This document shows, piece after piece, positions 55,748-64,000 of a stretch of 64,000 bases of DNA. This DNA is from Reyranella sp. GTDB lineage: Bacteria > Pseudomonadota > Alphaproteobacteria > Reyranellales > Reyranellaceae. Under the pieces are notes generated by a model. That model saw only the letters and a program-made list of their open reading frames with translations, made no database searches and was not told the DNA's origin. The stretch covers positions 62,001 to 126,000 of the forward strand of contig NZ_SCVC01000042.1 in assembly GCF_004297405.1 (NCBI RefSeq). Direction: 5' to 3'. How positions within the stretch are numbered: position 1 is the first letter of the stretch; the number at the start of each line of letters is the position of its first letter. Made by a program: the position numbers and the translations under genes.

Positions 55748-56076
55748 CGATCTATTATGTAGCGCTGGGGATCGGCATCCTGGCCGGTATCGGCGGTCAG
55801 ATTCTGCTGAAAGCCGGCGCCGATGCGCCCGATTTCGTGGCGCAGCTCATGCGGCCCTCCACCATTGCAGGGCTGGCGCTCTACGGCTCGGCGGCCTTCC
55901 TCTACATCGTTGCCCTGCGCAAGATTCCGGTTTCGGTCGCTTTTCCCAGCGTGTCGCTCTCCTATGCGATCGTTGCAGTGCTTGGACACTTCCTTTTCGG
56001 CGAGCCCTTCGGCATCAAGCAGATCGGCGGCATTGCCCTGATCGTGGGCGGCGTCGTGTTGATCAACCAGAGCTGA
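55744..56076 (+). CDS. ArnE/SMR-like small membrane protein, possible lipid-sugar flippase
   Basis: This 110-residue protein has four hydrophobic helices with the EmrE-like segments ILLKAGADAP and VAFPSVSLSYAIVAVLGHFLFGE. Size and helix number match ArnE/ArnF and SMR proteins. Directly after the ArnC-like GT2 gene (ATGA overlap), it is probably the partner that flips the undecaprenyl-linked sugar. A quaternary-amine exporter is less likely in this context. Confidence 0.72.
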   Translation: MTIYYVALGIGILAGIGGQILLKAGADAPDFVAQLMRPSTIAGLALYGSAAFLYIVALRKIPVSVAFPSVSLSYAIVAVLGHFLFGEPFGIKQIGGIALIVGGVVLINQS

Positions 56077-56086
56077 GGACCGCGCC

Positions 56087-56950
56087 GTGGATTACGAGCA
56101 GATCAAGTACGAGAAGAACAAGGACATCCTCACCATCACGCTGAACAGGCCGGACAAGCTCAACGCCTTCACGGGCAAGATGCTGTCGGAGCTGCTGGAT
56201 GCGATGGATCGCTCTGATCGCGACGACGATGTCCGGGCGGTGGTCTTCACCGGTGCGGGCCGCGGCTTCTGCGCTGGCGCCGATCTCTCTGGTGGTGCCA
56301 ACACCTTCAACGCCGAGAATCGCGGGCCGGTCGATCCGGGTCTCGACGGCCATCGCGATGGCGGCGGTCTCTTCACCCTGCGCCTCTACGAATCGCTCAA
56401 GCCCACGATCGCTGCCTGCAACGGGCCGGCGGTCGGCGTCGGCATCACCATGCAGCTCGCCATGGACGTGCGACTGGCGTCGGAAGAGGCGCGCTACGGC
56501 TTTGTCTTCACGCGTCGCGCCATTGTCATGGAGGCCTGCTCGAGCTGGTTCCTGCCGCGCTTGGTCGGGCCGCAGCAGGCTCTGGAGTGGGTGATGACCG
56601 GTCGCGTCTTTTCGGCCGAGGAGGCGCTGAATGGCCGGCTGGTCCGTTCGGTGCACAAGGCCGACGATCTCCTGCCGTCGGCCTATGCCCTGGCGCGCGA
56701 GATTGCCGACAACACGGCCCCCGTCTCGGTCGCGCTCAATCGCCATATGATCTGGAAGATGCTGGGCGCCGACCATCCGATGGAAGCGCACAAAGTCGAC
56801 TCCAAGGGCATCTATTCGCGCGGCAAGTCAGCCGATGTGAAGGAAGGCGTGGTCGCCTTCCTGGAGAAGCGCCCCGCGAAGTTCCCGATGAAGGTGAGCG
56901 ACGGCATGCCGTCCTTCTTCCCGTGGTGGCAGGAGCGGCCCTTCAAGTAG
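56087..56950 (+). CDS. Enoyl-CoA hydratase/isomerase family protein
   Basis: This 287-residue crotonase has the oxyanion-hole segment GRGFCAGADLSGG and the second loop NGPAVGVGITMQ. The acidic residue region is followed by PRLVGPQQALEWVMTGRVF. GTG 56087 is used with no better start. It is 10 bases after the SMR gene but has a different role. Substrate is an unknown enoyl-CoA, and a fused-function dehydratase is possible. Confidence 0.87.
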   Translation: MDYEQIKYEKNKDILTITLNRPDKLNAFTGKMLSELLDAMDRSDRDDDVRAVVFTGAGRGFCAGADLSGGANTFNAENRGPVDPGLDGHRDGGGLFTLRLYESLKPTIAACNGPAVGVGITMQLAMDVRLASEEARYGFVFTRRAIVMEACSSWFLPRLVGPQQALEWVMTGRVFSAEEALNGRLVRSVHKADDLLPSAYALAREIADNTAPVSVALNRHMIWKMLGADHPMEAHKVDSKGIYSRGKSADVKEGVVAFLEKRPAKFPMKVSDGMPSFFPWWQERPFK

Positions 56951-56965
56951 GGTCCGGGTCGGGTT

Positions 56966-56980
56966 GCCCCTCGCGGGGGC
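56966..56980 (+). other. GCCCC/GGGGC hairpin upstream of ABC genes
   Basis: Perfect 5-bp arms around TCGCG lie between the enoyl-CoA hydratase stop and the binding-protein start. No T-tract follows. It might attenuate read-through, but could be chance in GC-rich DNA. Confidence 0.2.
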
Positions 56981-57022
56981 TTGCGGCAAGCTGCCGAAAA
57001 ACAAGCCTTCGCGGAGGGAACG

Positions 57023-58063
57023 ATGATCAAGCTGCAGATGCGGCGGCGCGTGCTTTTGGCCGCCGCTCCGATGGTCGTGGCCGCGCCCTATGTGGCGCGT
57101 GCGCAAGGCAAGCCCGAGAAGAGCAAGGTGGTGCTCGCCGTCGGTGGCAAGTCCGCGCTCTACTACCTGTCGCTCACGATTGCCGAGCGCAAAGGCTTCT
57201 TCAAAGAAGCGGGTCTCGATGTCGAGATCAACGACTTCCAGGGTGGCGCCAAGTCGCTTCAGGCCTTGATGGGCGGCAGTGCCGATGTGGTGGCCGGCGC
57301 CTACGAGCACACGATCCGCATGCAGCAGCGCGGCCAGCCGATCGTGGGCTTCGCCCTGATCGGCCGCGGCATGCAGCTCGCCATCGGCCTGCGCAATGAC
57401 GTCGCCGCCAAGGTGAAGGGGCCGGCCGACATCAAGGGCATGAAATTCGGTGTTACGGCGCCAGGTTCGCAGACCAACATGCTGGTGAACTTCTGGGCGG
57501 CCAAGGGCGGACTGAAGGCGACGGACATCGTGCCAATCGGTGTCGGTGCCGGGGCCTCGGTTGTGGCGGCGATCGAGAAGGGCGAGGTCGACGGCGTGTC
57601 TCAGTCCGATCCGGCGCTCACGATCCTGCAGGAAAAGAACCTCATCAAGATCATGCTCGATACGCGGACCATGAAGGGGAACCAGGAACTGTTCGGTGGG
57701 GCTTTCCCGGCGGCCTGCCTCTACGCCCAGCCCGAGCTCCTGACGAAGACCCCGAACACCGCGCAGGCGCTGGCGACGGGGATCGTGCGTGCCAACGAAT
57801 GGCTGCAGAAGGCGTCGCCTGCCGAGGTCGCGAGCTCCGTGCCCGAGGCCTATCTGCTGGGCGACCGTGCGGTCTACGAGAAGTCGTTTGCGGGCGTCCG
57901 CGAGACGATCTCGCCGGACGGGCTGATGCCACCCGGCGCCATGGAGAATGCGCTGAAGTTCCTGGCCGACGGTGACCCGAAGATCGCGGCGGATATCGGC
58001 AAGATCAAGCTCGCCGACACCTGGACCAACGAGTTGGCGCAGCGCGCTGGCAAGCGCAGCTAG
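57023..58063 (+). CDS. NitT/TauT-type ABC transporter substrate-binding protein
   Basis: This 346-residue periplasmic protein has MQMRRRVLLAAAP-like leader features: RRR followed by a hydrophobic stretch to ARAQ. The NMT1/ThiY-like domain begins VLAVGGKSALYYLSLTIAERKGFFKEAGLDVEI. An ATG preceded by GGAGGGAACG is used; a longer in-frame start adds 14 residues. Ligands of this family include sulfonates, pyrimidines and nitrate. The actual ligand is unknown. The next two genes complete an importer. Confidence 0.87.
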   Translation: MIKLQMRRRVLLAAAPMVVAAPYVARAQGKPEKSKVVLAVGGKSALYYLSLTIAERKGFFKEAGLDVEINDFQGGAKSLQALMGGSADVVAGAYEHTIRMQQRGQPIVGFALIGRGMQLAIGLRNDVAAKVKGPADIKGMKFGVTAPGSQTNMLVNFWAAKGGLKATDIVPIGVGAGASVVAAIEKGEVDGVSQSDPALTILQEKNLIKIMLDTRTMKGNQELFGGAFPAACLYAQPELLTKTPNTAQALATGIVRANEWLQKASPAEVASSVPEAYLLGDRAVYEKSFAGVRETISPDGLMPPGAMENALKFLADGDPKIAADIGKIKLADTWTNELAQRAGKRS

Positions 58064-58069
58064 CCGGCT

Positions 58070-58897
58070 GTGGCGCCGACTGATGTGCCAGCGTTGGCGC
58101 TGGCCGATATCACCTGCCGCTTCGCCGCCCGGGACGGTGCACGCGAACCTTACACGGCCGTCGCCAATGCGACGCTGAGTGTGGCAAAGGGCGAGTTCGT
58201 ATCCGTGGTCGGTCCGACCGGCTGTGGCAAGTCGACCTTGCTCAACGTGGCGGCGGGCCTGCTCGAGCCATCGTTGGGGACCGTCGACGTATTCGGCGAG
58301 CGGTTGATCTCGGCCGAGGGCGTCAACCGGCGTGCCGGTTACATGTTCCAGGCCGATGCGCTGATGCCGTGGCGTACCGGGATCGACAATGTGGTCGCTG
58401 GCCTCGAATTCCGTGGCGTGCCGCGCAGTGACGCTGTTGCCCAGGCCGAGGCGTGGCTGCGCCGGGTCGGCCTGGCAGGTTTCGGCGATCGCTATCCGCA
58501 CCAGATGTCGGGCGGCATGCGGAAGCGGCTGGCGCTGGCGCAGACCCTGATCCTCAGTCCCGACATCCTGCTCATGGACGAACCCTTCTCGGCGCTCGAC
58601 GTGCAGACGCGCCAGCTCATGGAGAACGAGCTGCTGGCGCTCTGGGCGGAGGACCGTAAGTCCGTGCTCTTCATCACCCACGATCTCGAGGAGGCGATTG
58701 CACTTTCCGATCGTGTCGTCGTGCTGTCGGCGGGGCCGGCGACACGGCCCATCGGGGACTTCAAGGTCGACCTGCCGCGGCCGCGCGATGTGTCGGAGAT
58801 CCGCATGACGCCGGCCTTTCTGACGCTCCATCGCGAGATCTGGGCGGCAATGAAGGAAGAAGTCCTGAAGGCCTATGCCGCGCAGAAGGTCGCCTGA
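58070..58897 (+). CDS. ABC transporter ATP-binding protein (NitT/TauT type)
   Basis: This 275-residue ATPase has Walker A GPTGCGKST (residues 48-56), signature MSGGMRKRLALA, Walker B ILLMDEPFSALD and switch His in LFITHDLEEA. The GTG start is six bases after the binding-protein stop. The permease begins one base after its stop. Confidence 0.92.
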   Translation: MAPTDVPALALADITCRFAARDGAREPYTAVANATLSVAKGEFVSVVGPTGCGKSTLLNVAAGLLEPSLGTVDVFGERLISAEGVNRRAGYMFQADALMPWRTGIDNVVAGLEFRGVPRSDAVAQAEAWLRRVGLAGFGDRYPHQMSGGMRKRLALAQTLILSPDILLMDEPFSALDVQTRQLMENELLALWAEDRKSVLFITHDLEEAIALSDRVVVLSAGPATRPIGDFKVDLPRPRDVSEIRMTPAFLTLHREIWAAMKEEVLKAYAAQKVA

Positions 58898-58898
58898 G

Positions 58899-59696
58899 AT
58901 GCGCCTGCGTATCCTGCAAATCATGGTCCTCGGTCTGCTGATCGTCTTCTGGTACCTGATGACGGCGCCGGGCCTGATCCCGCCCTTCTACTTCGACAAG
59001 CCCAACCGGGCGGCGTTCTTCTTCGGCGAGCCGCAGAAGGTCTTCTGGGTGATCGTCGACTGGTTCGCGACCGGCGAGATATTCCGCCATCTCGGCATCA
59101 CGCTGCTCGAGACGGCGCTGGGCTTCGTGATCGGCGCGGCCTTCGGTCTCGGCATCGGCCTGTGGCTGGCGCTGTCGCCGACGGCCTCCGCCGTGATGGA
59201 TCCCTATATCAAGGGCTTCAATTCCATGCCGCGCGTCGTGCTGGCGCCGATCTTCGCGGTCTGGTTCGGGCTCGGCATCTGGTCGAAGGTGGCGCTGGGC
59301 GTCACGCTGGTTTTCTTCGTGGTGTTCTTCAACGTCTATCAGGGCGTGCGCGAAGTGAGCCCCAACCTGATCGCCAGTGCTCGCATGTTGGGGGCTTCGC
59401 GCCGCCAGCTCCTGCGCTCGATCTACCTGCCGAGCGCGATGAGCTGGGTGTTTGCGAGCCTGCACAATGCCGTGGGCCTCGCCTTCGTCGGCGCGGTCGT
59501 CGGTGAATATCTCGGCTCGTCGATGGGCGTCGGCTACCTGATCCTGCAGGCCGAAGGGACGTTCGACATCAACACCGTCTTCGCCGGCATCCTGGTGCTG
59601 ACGGCCTTCGCACTGGCGCTCGATGGCGCCGTCGGCGCCGTCGAGCGGCGCCTGATGACCTGGCAGCCTCGGGCCAGCGAGACCGAGAAGGTCTAG
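58899..59696 (+). CDS. ABC transporter permease (NitT/TauT type)
   Basis: This 265-residue permease has about six helices. The EAA loop is ASARMLGASRRQLLRSIYLPSAM. ATG 58899 is one base after the ATPase stop. It would work with the preceding two genes as a small-solute importer. It ends three bases from the convergent enoyl-CoA hydratase gene. Confidence 0.9.
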   Translation: MRLRILQIMVLGLLIVFWYLMTAPGLIPPFYFDKPNRAAFFFGEPQKVFWVIVDWFATGEIFRHLGITLLETALGFVIGAAFGLGIGLWLALSPTASAVMDPYIKGFNSMPRVVLAPIFAVWFGLGIWSKVALGVTLVFFVVFFNVYQGVREVSPNLIASARMLGASRRQLLRSIYLPSAMSWVFASLHNAVGLAFVGAVVGEYLGSSMGVGYLILQAEGTFDINTVFAGILVLTAFALALDGAVGAVERRLMTWQPRASETEKV

Positions 59697-59699
59697 GGG

Positions 59700-60521
59700 C
59701 TACTTGCCCGTAAACCGCGCAGCGCGCTTCTCGAGGAAGTGCGCCACGCCCTCCTTGAAGTCGGAGGTCTGGAAGGAAAGCTCCATCTCGTGGTTCGCCT
59801 GGGTGGTGGCTTCGGCCAGGGTCTGGAACTCGGCCTCCCAGAGCTGCCGCTTCATCACGGCGACCGAACGCGGCGAGACGGTGTTGGCGAGCAGGGTCGC
59901 GTAGGCCCGCGTCTCGGCCATCAGCTTGTCGTCGGGGATGACCCGGTTCACCAGACCGAGCGCCAGCGCCTCGGGCGCGCGGAACTTGCGGGCGGAGCAG
60001 AGAAGGTCGAGCGCGGCGGGAAGGCCCACTAACCGGGGTAGTAGCCAGCTTATGCCATGCTCGGCGATCAGGCCGCGTTGGGCGAAGGCGGTGGTGAAGA
60101 CGGCCGACTCGCCCGCGAAACGCAGGTCCGCGTAGAGCGGGATGACCATGCCGAGGCCAGCTGCCGGACCGTTGATTGCAGCGATGATGAATTTCGGAAT
60201 GGCCGGGAAGTAGGAGTAGTTCATCTTGAACTCGGCCAGGGTGCTGCCGCCCGCCAGGCCTTCCTGGGCCTTGGACGAGCGGTCAGTCGACGCACCGGCG
60301 CCGATGGCCTGCAGGCCGCCCATATCGGCGCCGGCACAGAAACCGCGGCCCGCTCCGGTCAGGATAATGGCCCTTACGTCCGGATCTGCCCCCGCCGTTT
60401 GCATGGCGTCCTTCAGGTCGAGGTGCATCTGGCGCGTCCAGGCATTGAGCTTGTCCGGACGGTTCAGGCTAATCGTGCAGATGCGGTCCGCGACATCGTA
60501 GAGGACGGTTTCATATGCCAT
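59700..60521 (-). CDS. Enoyl-CoA hydratase
   Basis: This 273-residue crotonase starts MAYETVLYDVADRICTISLNRPDKLNA. The oxyanion-hole segment is GRGFCAGADMGGL, followed by NGPAAGLGM and ISWLLPRLVGLPAALDLL. It is similar to the 56087 gene and may be a paralogue. It is divergent from the MaoC-type hydratase gene. Expected substrate is an enoyl-CoA in beta-oxidation or a catabolic side chain. Confidence 0.92.
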   Translation of the reverse strand: MAYETVLYDVADRICTISLNRPDKLNAWTRQMHLDLKDAMQTAGADPDVRAIILTGAGRGFCAGADMGGLQAIGAGASTDRSSKAQEGLAGGSTLAEFKMNYSYFPAIPKFIIAAINGPAAGLGMVIPLYADLRFAGESAVFTTAFAQRGLIAEHGISWLLPRLVGLPAALDLLCSARKFRAPEALALGLVNRVIPDDKLMAETRAYATLLANTVSPRSVAVMKRQLWEAEFQTLAEATTQANHEMELSFQTSDFKEGVAHFLEKRAARFTGK

Positions 60522-60728
60522 CCGGGGGTCTCCTCCTGTGCATTCTTGTGGATGGCATGATGAGCAAAAGCCCGCGACGATACAAATGGGACGCTATGGG
60601 GAAGGGGCAGACGTTACCGCTGACCTATGATCACCCGTCATTGGGGATGCCGGGCACCGGAATCGCCAGTGGCGAACTATTTGCAGTATATTGCAGCCAA
60701 GCGGCAATAATAAAGGCTGAGGTTGGAA

Positions 60729-61196
60729 ATGGCTAAGAGGGAATTCGCTCACCCGAACGAGATGCATAAGCATGTGGGCCAGGAAATTGGGGTGAGTGAC
60801 TGGGTCGAGATTACGCAAGAGAGGATCAGTCTTTTCGCCGATGCGACCGGCGACCATCAATGGATCCATGTCGATGTGGAGCGGGCCAAGAAGGACATGC
60901 CGGGTGGCAAGACTATTGCTCACGGATTCCTGACCCTCTCGCTGATCCCGATGCTCAGTCACCAGATCTCGCACATCAACAACGTCCGCAACGGCATCAA
61001 CTACGGCTGCAACAAGGTTCGTTTCACGAGCCCGGTCCAGGCCGGGTCGAAGGTGCGGGCCCGTGCCAAGCTGATCGCGGCCGACCCGATGGACAAGGGC
61101 GGCGTGCGGCTGACCAATCAGGTGACGATCGAAATCGAAGGGCAGGAGCGTCCGGCCTGCGTGGCCGAGACCATGTCCATCGTGTACGGGACCTGA
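60729..61196 (+). CDS. MaoC-type (R)-enoyl-CoA hydratase (PhaJ-like)
   Basis: This 155-residue hot-dog hydratase has the hydratase-2 motif FADATGDHQWIHVD (D42 and H47 in the active-site spacing). GGKTIAHGFLTLSLIPML follows. It would make (R)-3-hydroxyacyl-CoA. ATG 60729 is used; a TTG six bases upstream is alternative. Upstream lie TTGCAG direct repeats at about 60680. It precedes the ChaC gene by ten bases. Confidence 0.87.
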   Translation: MAKREFAHPNEMHKHVGQEIGVSDWVEITQERISLFADATGDHQWIHVDVERAKKDMPGGKTIAHGFLTLSLIPMLSHQISHINNVRNGINYGCNKVRFTSPVQAGSKVRARAKLIAADPMDKGGVRLTNQVTIEIEGQERPACVAETMSIVYGT

Positions 61197-61206
61197 GGAC
61201 CAGCCC

Positions 61207-61923
61207 TTGCTGAAACGCGAAGAGCTGACGTCGGAGCGGATCGATCAGATCGTCGCCGACGCTCATGCTGCCGGCTACCACTTCTTCCTGTCGTCCGAGG
61301 CGCGCGAGGCAAGCCTGAAGGAAGCGCTTGCTGGATACCAGCCGGGTGAGGATGTCTGGGTGTTCGCGTACGGCTCCCTGATGTGGAACCCGGCGATCGA
61401 ATTCGCTGAAGCCACACCCTGCATGGTCGATGGCTGGCGCCGGTCTTTCTGCTTTTGGGTGCCGCTCGGCCGCGGCACACCGGAACTACCTGGCCTGATG
61501 CTGGCGCTTGAGGGCGGCGGTGCGTGCGAGGGTATCGCGTACCGGCTGGCGCCTCATCAGGTGCATAGCGAACTCGGTATCCTCTGGAATCGCGAGATGC
61601 TGTCGGGCGTCTATCAGCCCCGTTGGGTGCCGGCCAAGCTTCGTGATGGCCGCATGGTTACGGCGGTTACTTTTGTCGTCGATCCGCAGCACTGCCAGTA
61701 TTGCGGTGACCTGCCGATCGAGCGGGCCGCCCATCACATCGCCTTCGCCGAGGGTCGTCGTGGCCCGTGCCGCGACTATCTCGCCAACACGGCCGAGCAT
61801 GCCCGTTCCCTCGGCATTCACGATCCTTACCTCGAAGAGCTGGTGGTACGCGTCGCCAATCTGCGGGGCGAGCCATTGTCGACCGCAGGGCAGGTCAACG
61901 GTGTGGCTGCCGGTCAGGCCTGA
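61207..61923 (+). CDS. Gamma-glutamylcyclotransferase, ChaC family
   Basis: This 238-residue enzyme has the ChaC glycine motif VFAYGSLMWNP (YGSL at 55-58). RSFCFWVPLGRGTPELPGLMLAL, EGIAYRL and ELGILWNREM follow. Such proteins cleave glutathione to 5-oxoproline and Cys-Gly. The TTG start at 61207 is ten bases after the MaoC-type stop. It is probably cytoplasmic. Confidence 0.88.
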   Translation: MLKREELTSERIDQIVADAHAAGYHFFLSSEAREASLKEALAGYQPGEDVWVFAYGSLMWNPAIEFAEATPCMVDGWRRSFCFWVPLGRGTPELPGLMLALEGGGACEGIAYRLAPHQVHSELGILWNREMLSGVYQPRWVPAKLRDGRMVTAVTFVVDPQHCQYCGDLPIERAAHHIAFAEGRRGPCRDYLANTAEHARSLGIHDPYLEELVVRVANLRGEPLSTAGQVNGVAAGQA

Positions 61924-61991
61924 CCTCGCCTCTCGAAAGCGGCCGCAACGGCCAAGGTGATATGGTTCAGAGCCTGTGACATAGTCACGAT

Positions 61992-62918
61992 GTGACTGCT
62001 TTCGTCGACCGCTGGCTCGCGCTGCCGCCCAACCTGCGTGGCATTCTCTGGGTCGGACTGTCGGGCATCCTGTTTGCCCTCCTCAACGTCTTCACGCTGA
62101 TTCCCGCACAGCATCTCAATCCCTACGTGATGGCGTTTCTGCGCTATCTCTTCGGTGCGATGTTCCTGCTGCCGATCGTGTTCCGGCTGGGTCTTCACCG
62201 TGCGTTGCATACCAATCGCCTGGGCCTGCACATCTCGCGCGGCGCCATCCACACCATCGGCATGTTCCTGTGGTTCATTGCGCTGCCGCTCACCACCCTG
62301 GCGGAGATTACGGCGCTGGGCTTCACTGGGCCGATCTTCGTCACCATCGGTGCGGCGTTGTTCCTCCGTGAAGATGTGCGGATGCGGCGCTGGATGGCCG
62401 TCTTCGTCGGCTTCATCGGTGCCATGATCATTATCCGGCCGGGTTTCAGCGCACTGCATCTCGGCGTGCTCTGCATCCTGATTTCGACGCCGATCTTCTC
62501 GGCCTCGAACCTGATCTCCAAGGCGTTGGCGCGCACGGATTCGGCCAACACGATCGTCATCTGGCAGAATATCGTGATCGTGGTCTGTGCCCTGCCGGTG
62601 GCGCTCTGGTTCTGGCAGACGCCGGAGTGGAGCGACATCGCCTGGTTCCTGGCGGCGGGCCTTGCGGGTACCCTAGGCCATCTCTGCCAGCAGCGCGGCT
62701 ATCAGCTCGCCGACATCACCCTGTTGCAGCCCATCGGCTTCCTGTCCCTGATCTGGAACACAATGCTGGGTTACTTCCTGTTCTTTCAGCAGCCCGACGT
62801 CTGGACCTTCGTCGGTGCGGCGGTGATCTTCGCCAGCGCCATGTACATCTCCCACCGTGAAGCGGTGCGGCGGGCGCAGATAAAGACAGCGAGTTCGCAG
62901 GCCAATCCGGAGGCCTGA
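61992..62918 (+). CDS. DMT superfamily (EamA) transporter
   Basis: This 308-residue protein has about ten helices in two EamA repeats. The first half ends near VGFIGAMIIIRPG, and the second has LAGTLGHLCQQRGYQLAD. Export of a metabolite is expected. GTG 61992 is chosen. It ends ten bases from the convergent moaA stop. Confidence 0.88.
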   Translation: MTAFVDRWLALPPNLRGILWVGLSGILFALLNVFTLIPAQHLNPYVMAFLRYLFGAMFLLPIVFRLGLHRALHTNRLGLHISRGAIHTIGMFLWFIALPLTTLAEITALGFTGPIFVTIGAALFLREDVRMRRWMAVFVGFIGAMIIIRPGFSALHLGVLCILISTPIFSASNLISKALARTDSANTIVIWQNIVIVVCALPVALWFWQTPEWSDIAWFLAAGLAGTLGHLCQQRGYQLADITLLQPIGFLSLIWNTMLGYFLFFQQPDVWTFVGAAVIFASAMYISHREAVRRAQIKTASSQANPEA

Positions 62919-62928
62919 AGGCGAAACC

Positions 62929-63921
62929 TCAGCCGCCGGTCACGCTCATGTGGCGGGGGACGGCGGGGCCGGTGTGGCGGCGATCGATGATGAAATCGTG
63001 GCCCTTGGGCTTGCGCGCGATCGCCTCGGTAATGGCGCGGTCGAGAAGTTCGTCGCTCTCGGAAGCACGCAACGGCCCGCGCAGGTCGGCGGCGTCCTCC
63101 TGGCCCAGGCACATATAGAGCGTGCCGGTGCAGGTGAGTCTCACGCGATTGCAGCTTTCGCAGAAATTGTGGGTGAGGGGCGTGATGAAACCCAGCCGGC
63201 CTCCGGTCTCCTCGACGCGGAAATAGCGCGCAGGTCCACCGGTCCGGTAATCGGTCTCGGTAAGGGTGAAGTGCTTGGCAATGCTGGCGCGCGCCAGCGA
63301 CAGCGGTAGATACTGATCGAGCCGCGCCTCACTGCCGATCTCGCCCATGGGCATGACCTCGATCAGGACCAGGTCCATGCCACGGCCGTGGCTCCAGCGG
63401 ATCAGCTCCTCGAATTCCATGTCGTTGACGCCGCGCAACGCCACGGCATTGATCTTGATGGCGAGACCGGCGCGCTGGGCCGCATCGAGGCCGCGCATCA
63501 CCTGGTCGAGATCGCCCCAGCGGGTGAGCTGGCGGAACTTGTCCGGATCGAGCGTATCCATCGAGACGTTGACGCGGCGGACACCAATGTCGGCCAGCTC
63601 CTGAGCGTACTTGGAGAGCTGGCTGCCGTTGGTCGTGAGCGTCAGCTCCTCCAGCGCCCCGCTTTCGAGATGCCGGCCGAGTCCGCGGAACAGCGACATC
63701 ACGTTCTTGCGGACCAGCGGCTCACCGCCGGTCATACGCAGCTTCTTCACGCCGCGGCGGACGAAGGCCGTGCAGAGCCGTTCCAGCTCCTCCAGCGACA
63801 GGACTTCCGCCTTGGGCAGGAAGGTCATGTCCTCGGCCATGCAATAGACGCAGCGGAAATCGCAGCGGTCTGTCACAGAGACGCGTAGGTAGGAAATATG
63901 CCGGCCGAACGGGTCGATCAT
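62929..63921 (-). CDS. moaA: GTP 3',8-cyclase MoaA
   Basis: This 330-residue radical SAM enzyme starts molybdenum-cofactor synthesis. The N-terminal cluster is C20-C24-C27 (RCDFRCVYC). The C-terminal cluster is C254-C257-C271 ([12 protein letters not shown] to YMC), in the MoaA spacing. The C-terminal Gly-Gly tail (MSVTGG), needed for activity, is present. ATG 63921 gives [19 protein letters not shown] longer in-frame start adds 18 residues and is not needed. No other moa gene is visible; upstream ends at the window edge. Confidence 0.95.
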   Translation of the reverse strand: MIDPFGRHISYLRVSVTDRCDFRCVYCMAEDMTFLPKAEVLSLEELERLCTAFVRRGVKKLRMTGGEPLVRKNVMSLFRGLGRHLESGALEELTLTTNGSQLSKYAQELADIGVRRVNVSMDTLDPDKFRQLTRWGDLDQVMRGLDAAQRAGLAIKINAVALRGVNDMEFEELIRWSHGRGMDLVLIEVMPMGEIGSEARLDQYLPLSLARASIAKHFTLTETDYRTGGPARYFRVEETGGRLGFITPLTHNFCESCNRVRLTCTGTLYMCLGQEDAADLRGPLRASESDELLDRAITEAIARKPKGHDFIIDRRHTGPAVPRHMSVTGG

Positions 63922-64000
63922 GGGACTTCTATTACAGGACGCCCCGATAATGGGCACGCCACAGACCCCCTGCAAGGGCGAAAGACCCTAGGAATCTTGG

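Noticed and set aside
60670-60715. Possible PhaR-type operator from the TTGCAG repeats before the PhaJ-like gene
   Set aside because: The repeats are direct rather than inverted and do not fit the known CTGC-N-GCAG dyad form.
60515-60736. 73-residue frame upstream of the MaoC-type hydratase
   Set aside because: Overlaps the divergent enoyl-CoA hydratase start and shows no family-like sequence; probably the promoter region.
1-64000. CRISPR array, insertion sequence, prophage or rRNA
   Set aside because: No regular spaced repeats, transposase, phage structural genes or rRNA-like sequence were recognised.
63922-64000. Molybdenum-cofactor riboswitch upstream of moaA
   Set aside because: Only 79 bases are visible before the window edge, and no riboswitch-like stem set could be recognised.

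Overview
The window is a high-GC chromosomal segment from an alphaproteobacterium. The evidence is an EipB/DUF1849 envelope protein, an HpnN hopanoid transporter, a short NadK, dense runs of ATGA/GTGA/TTGA start-stop overlaps, many acyl-CoA genes, and an orphan Bug-type binding protein. The style fits soil Rhodospirillales or Hyphomicrobiales such as Reyranella-like bacteria, but that placement is inference. No insertion sequence, prophage, integrase or CRISPR array was seen. One tRNA gene, tRNA-Leu(UAA), is present.

Layout. 1-5.5 kb holds envelope genes: hpnN (cut by the window edge), eipB, asmA and a small unknown gene. 5.6-8.4 kb holds a phospholipase D-VTT membrane fusion overlapping an endonuclease/exonuclease/phosphatase protein. 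8.5-25.7 kb is the most striking block: seven alpha-glucan and trehalose genes on one strand, almost all overlapping (glgE-like with an extra N-terminal domain, treS-mak fusion, glgB, glgX, treZ, malQ, treY). Together they encode the GlgE route (trehalose to maltose to maltose-1-phosphate to branched glucan) and the TreY/TreZ return route (glucan to trehalose). No glgC, glgA or otsAB is present here. The tRNA follows on the opposite strand.

26-40.4 kb is mixed catabolism and transport: FAD oxidoreductase, acyl-CoA synthetase, dienelactone hydrolase, two MFS or AbrB-type transporters, methyltransferase, Bug protein, DUF1801, amidohydrolase, CobW-type GTPase, SDR, NAD kinase, TfdA-like dioxygenase and a class III cyclase. 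40.4-44.9 kb holds a B12-binding radical SAM enzyme of unknown role, an MFS transporter and an LpxR-type lipid A deacylase. 45-46.7 kb is an iron and oxidative-stress group: Fe-SOD, bacterioferritin and Bfd. The sodB-bfr intergenic region carries two dyads, and bfd has a good sigma70-type promoter. 46.7-52.3 kb holds hot-dog thioesterases, an acyl-CoA dehydrogenase, a MaoC/VOC/thioesterase operon and a membrane cyclase with a triple Cys-paired repeat. 52.3-56.1 kb looks like a polyprenyl-phosphate-sugar glycosylation cassette (GT-C, methyltransferase, ArnC/GtrB-like GT2, ArnE-like SMR protein). 56.1-63.9 kb holds two enoyl-CoA hydratases, a NitT/TauT-type ABC transporter, a MaoC hydratase, ChaC, a DMT exporter and moaA.

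Best candidates for new biology are the complete glucan-trehalose operon with its pseudo-amylase domain on GlgE, the PLD-VTT/EEP pair, the cyclase with the triple repeat, the glycosylation cassette, and the near-perfect palindrome between sodB and bfr.
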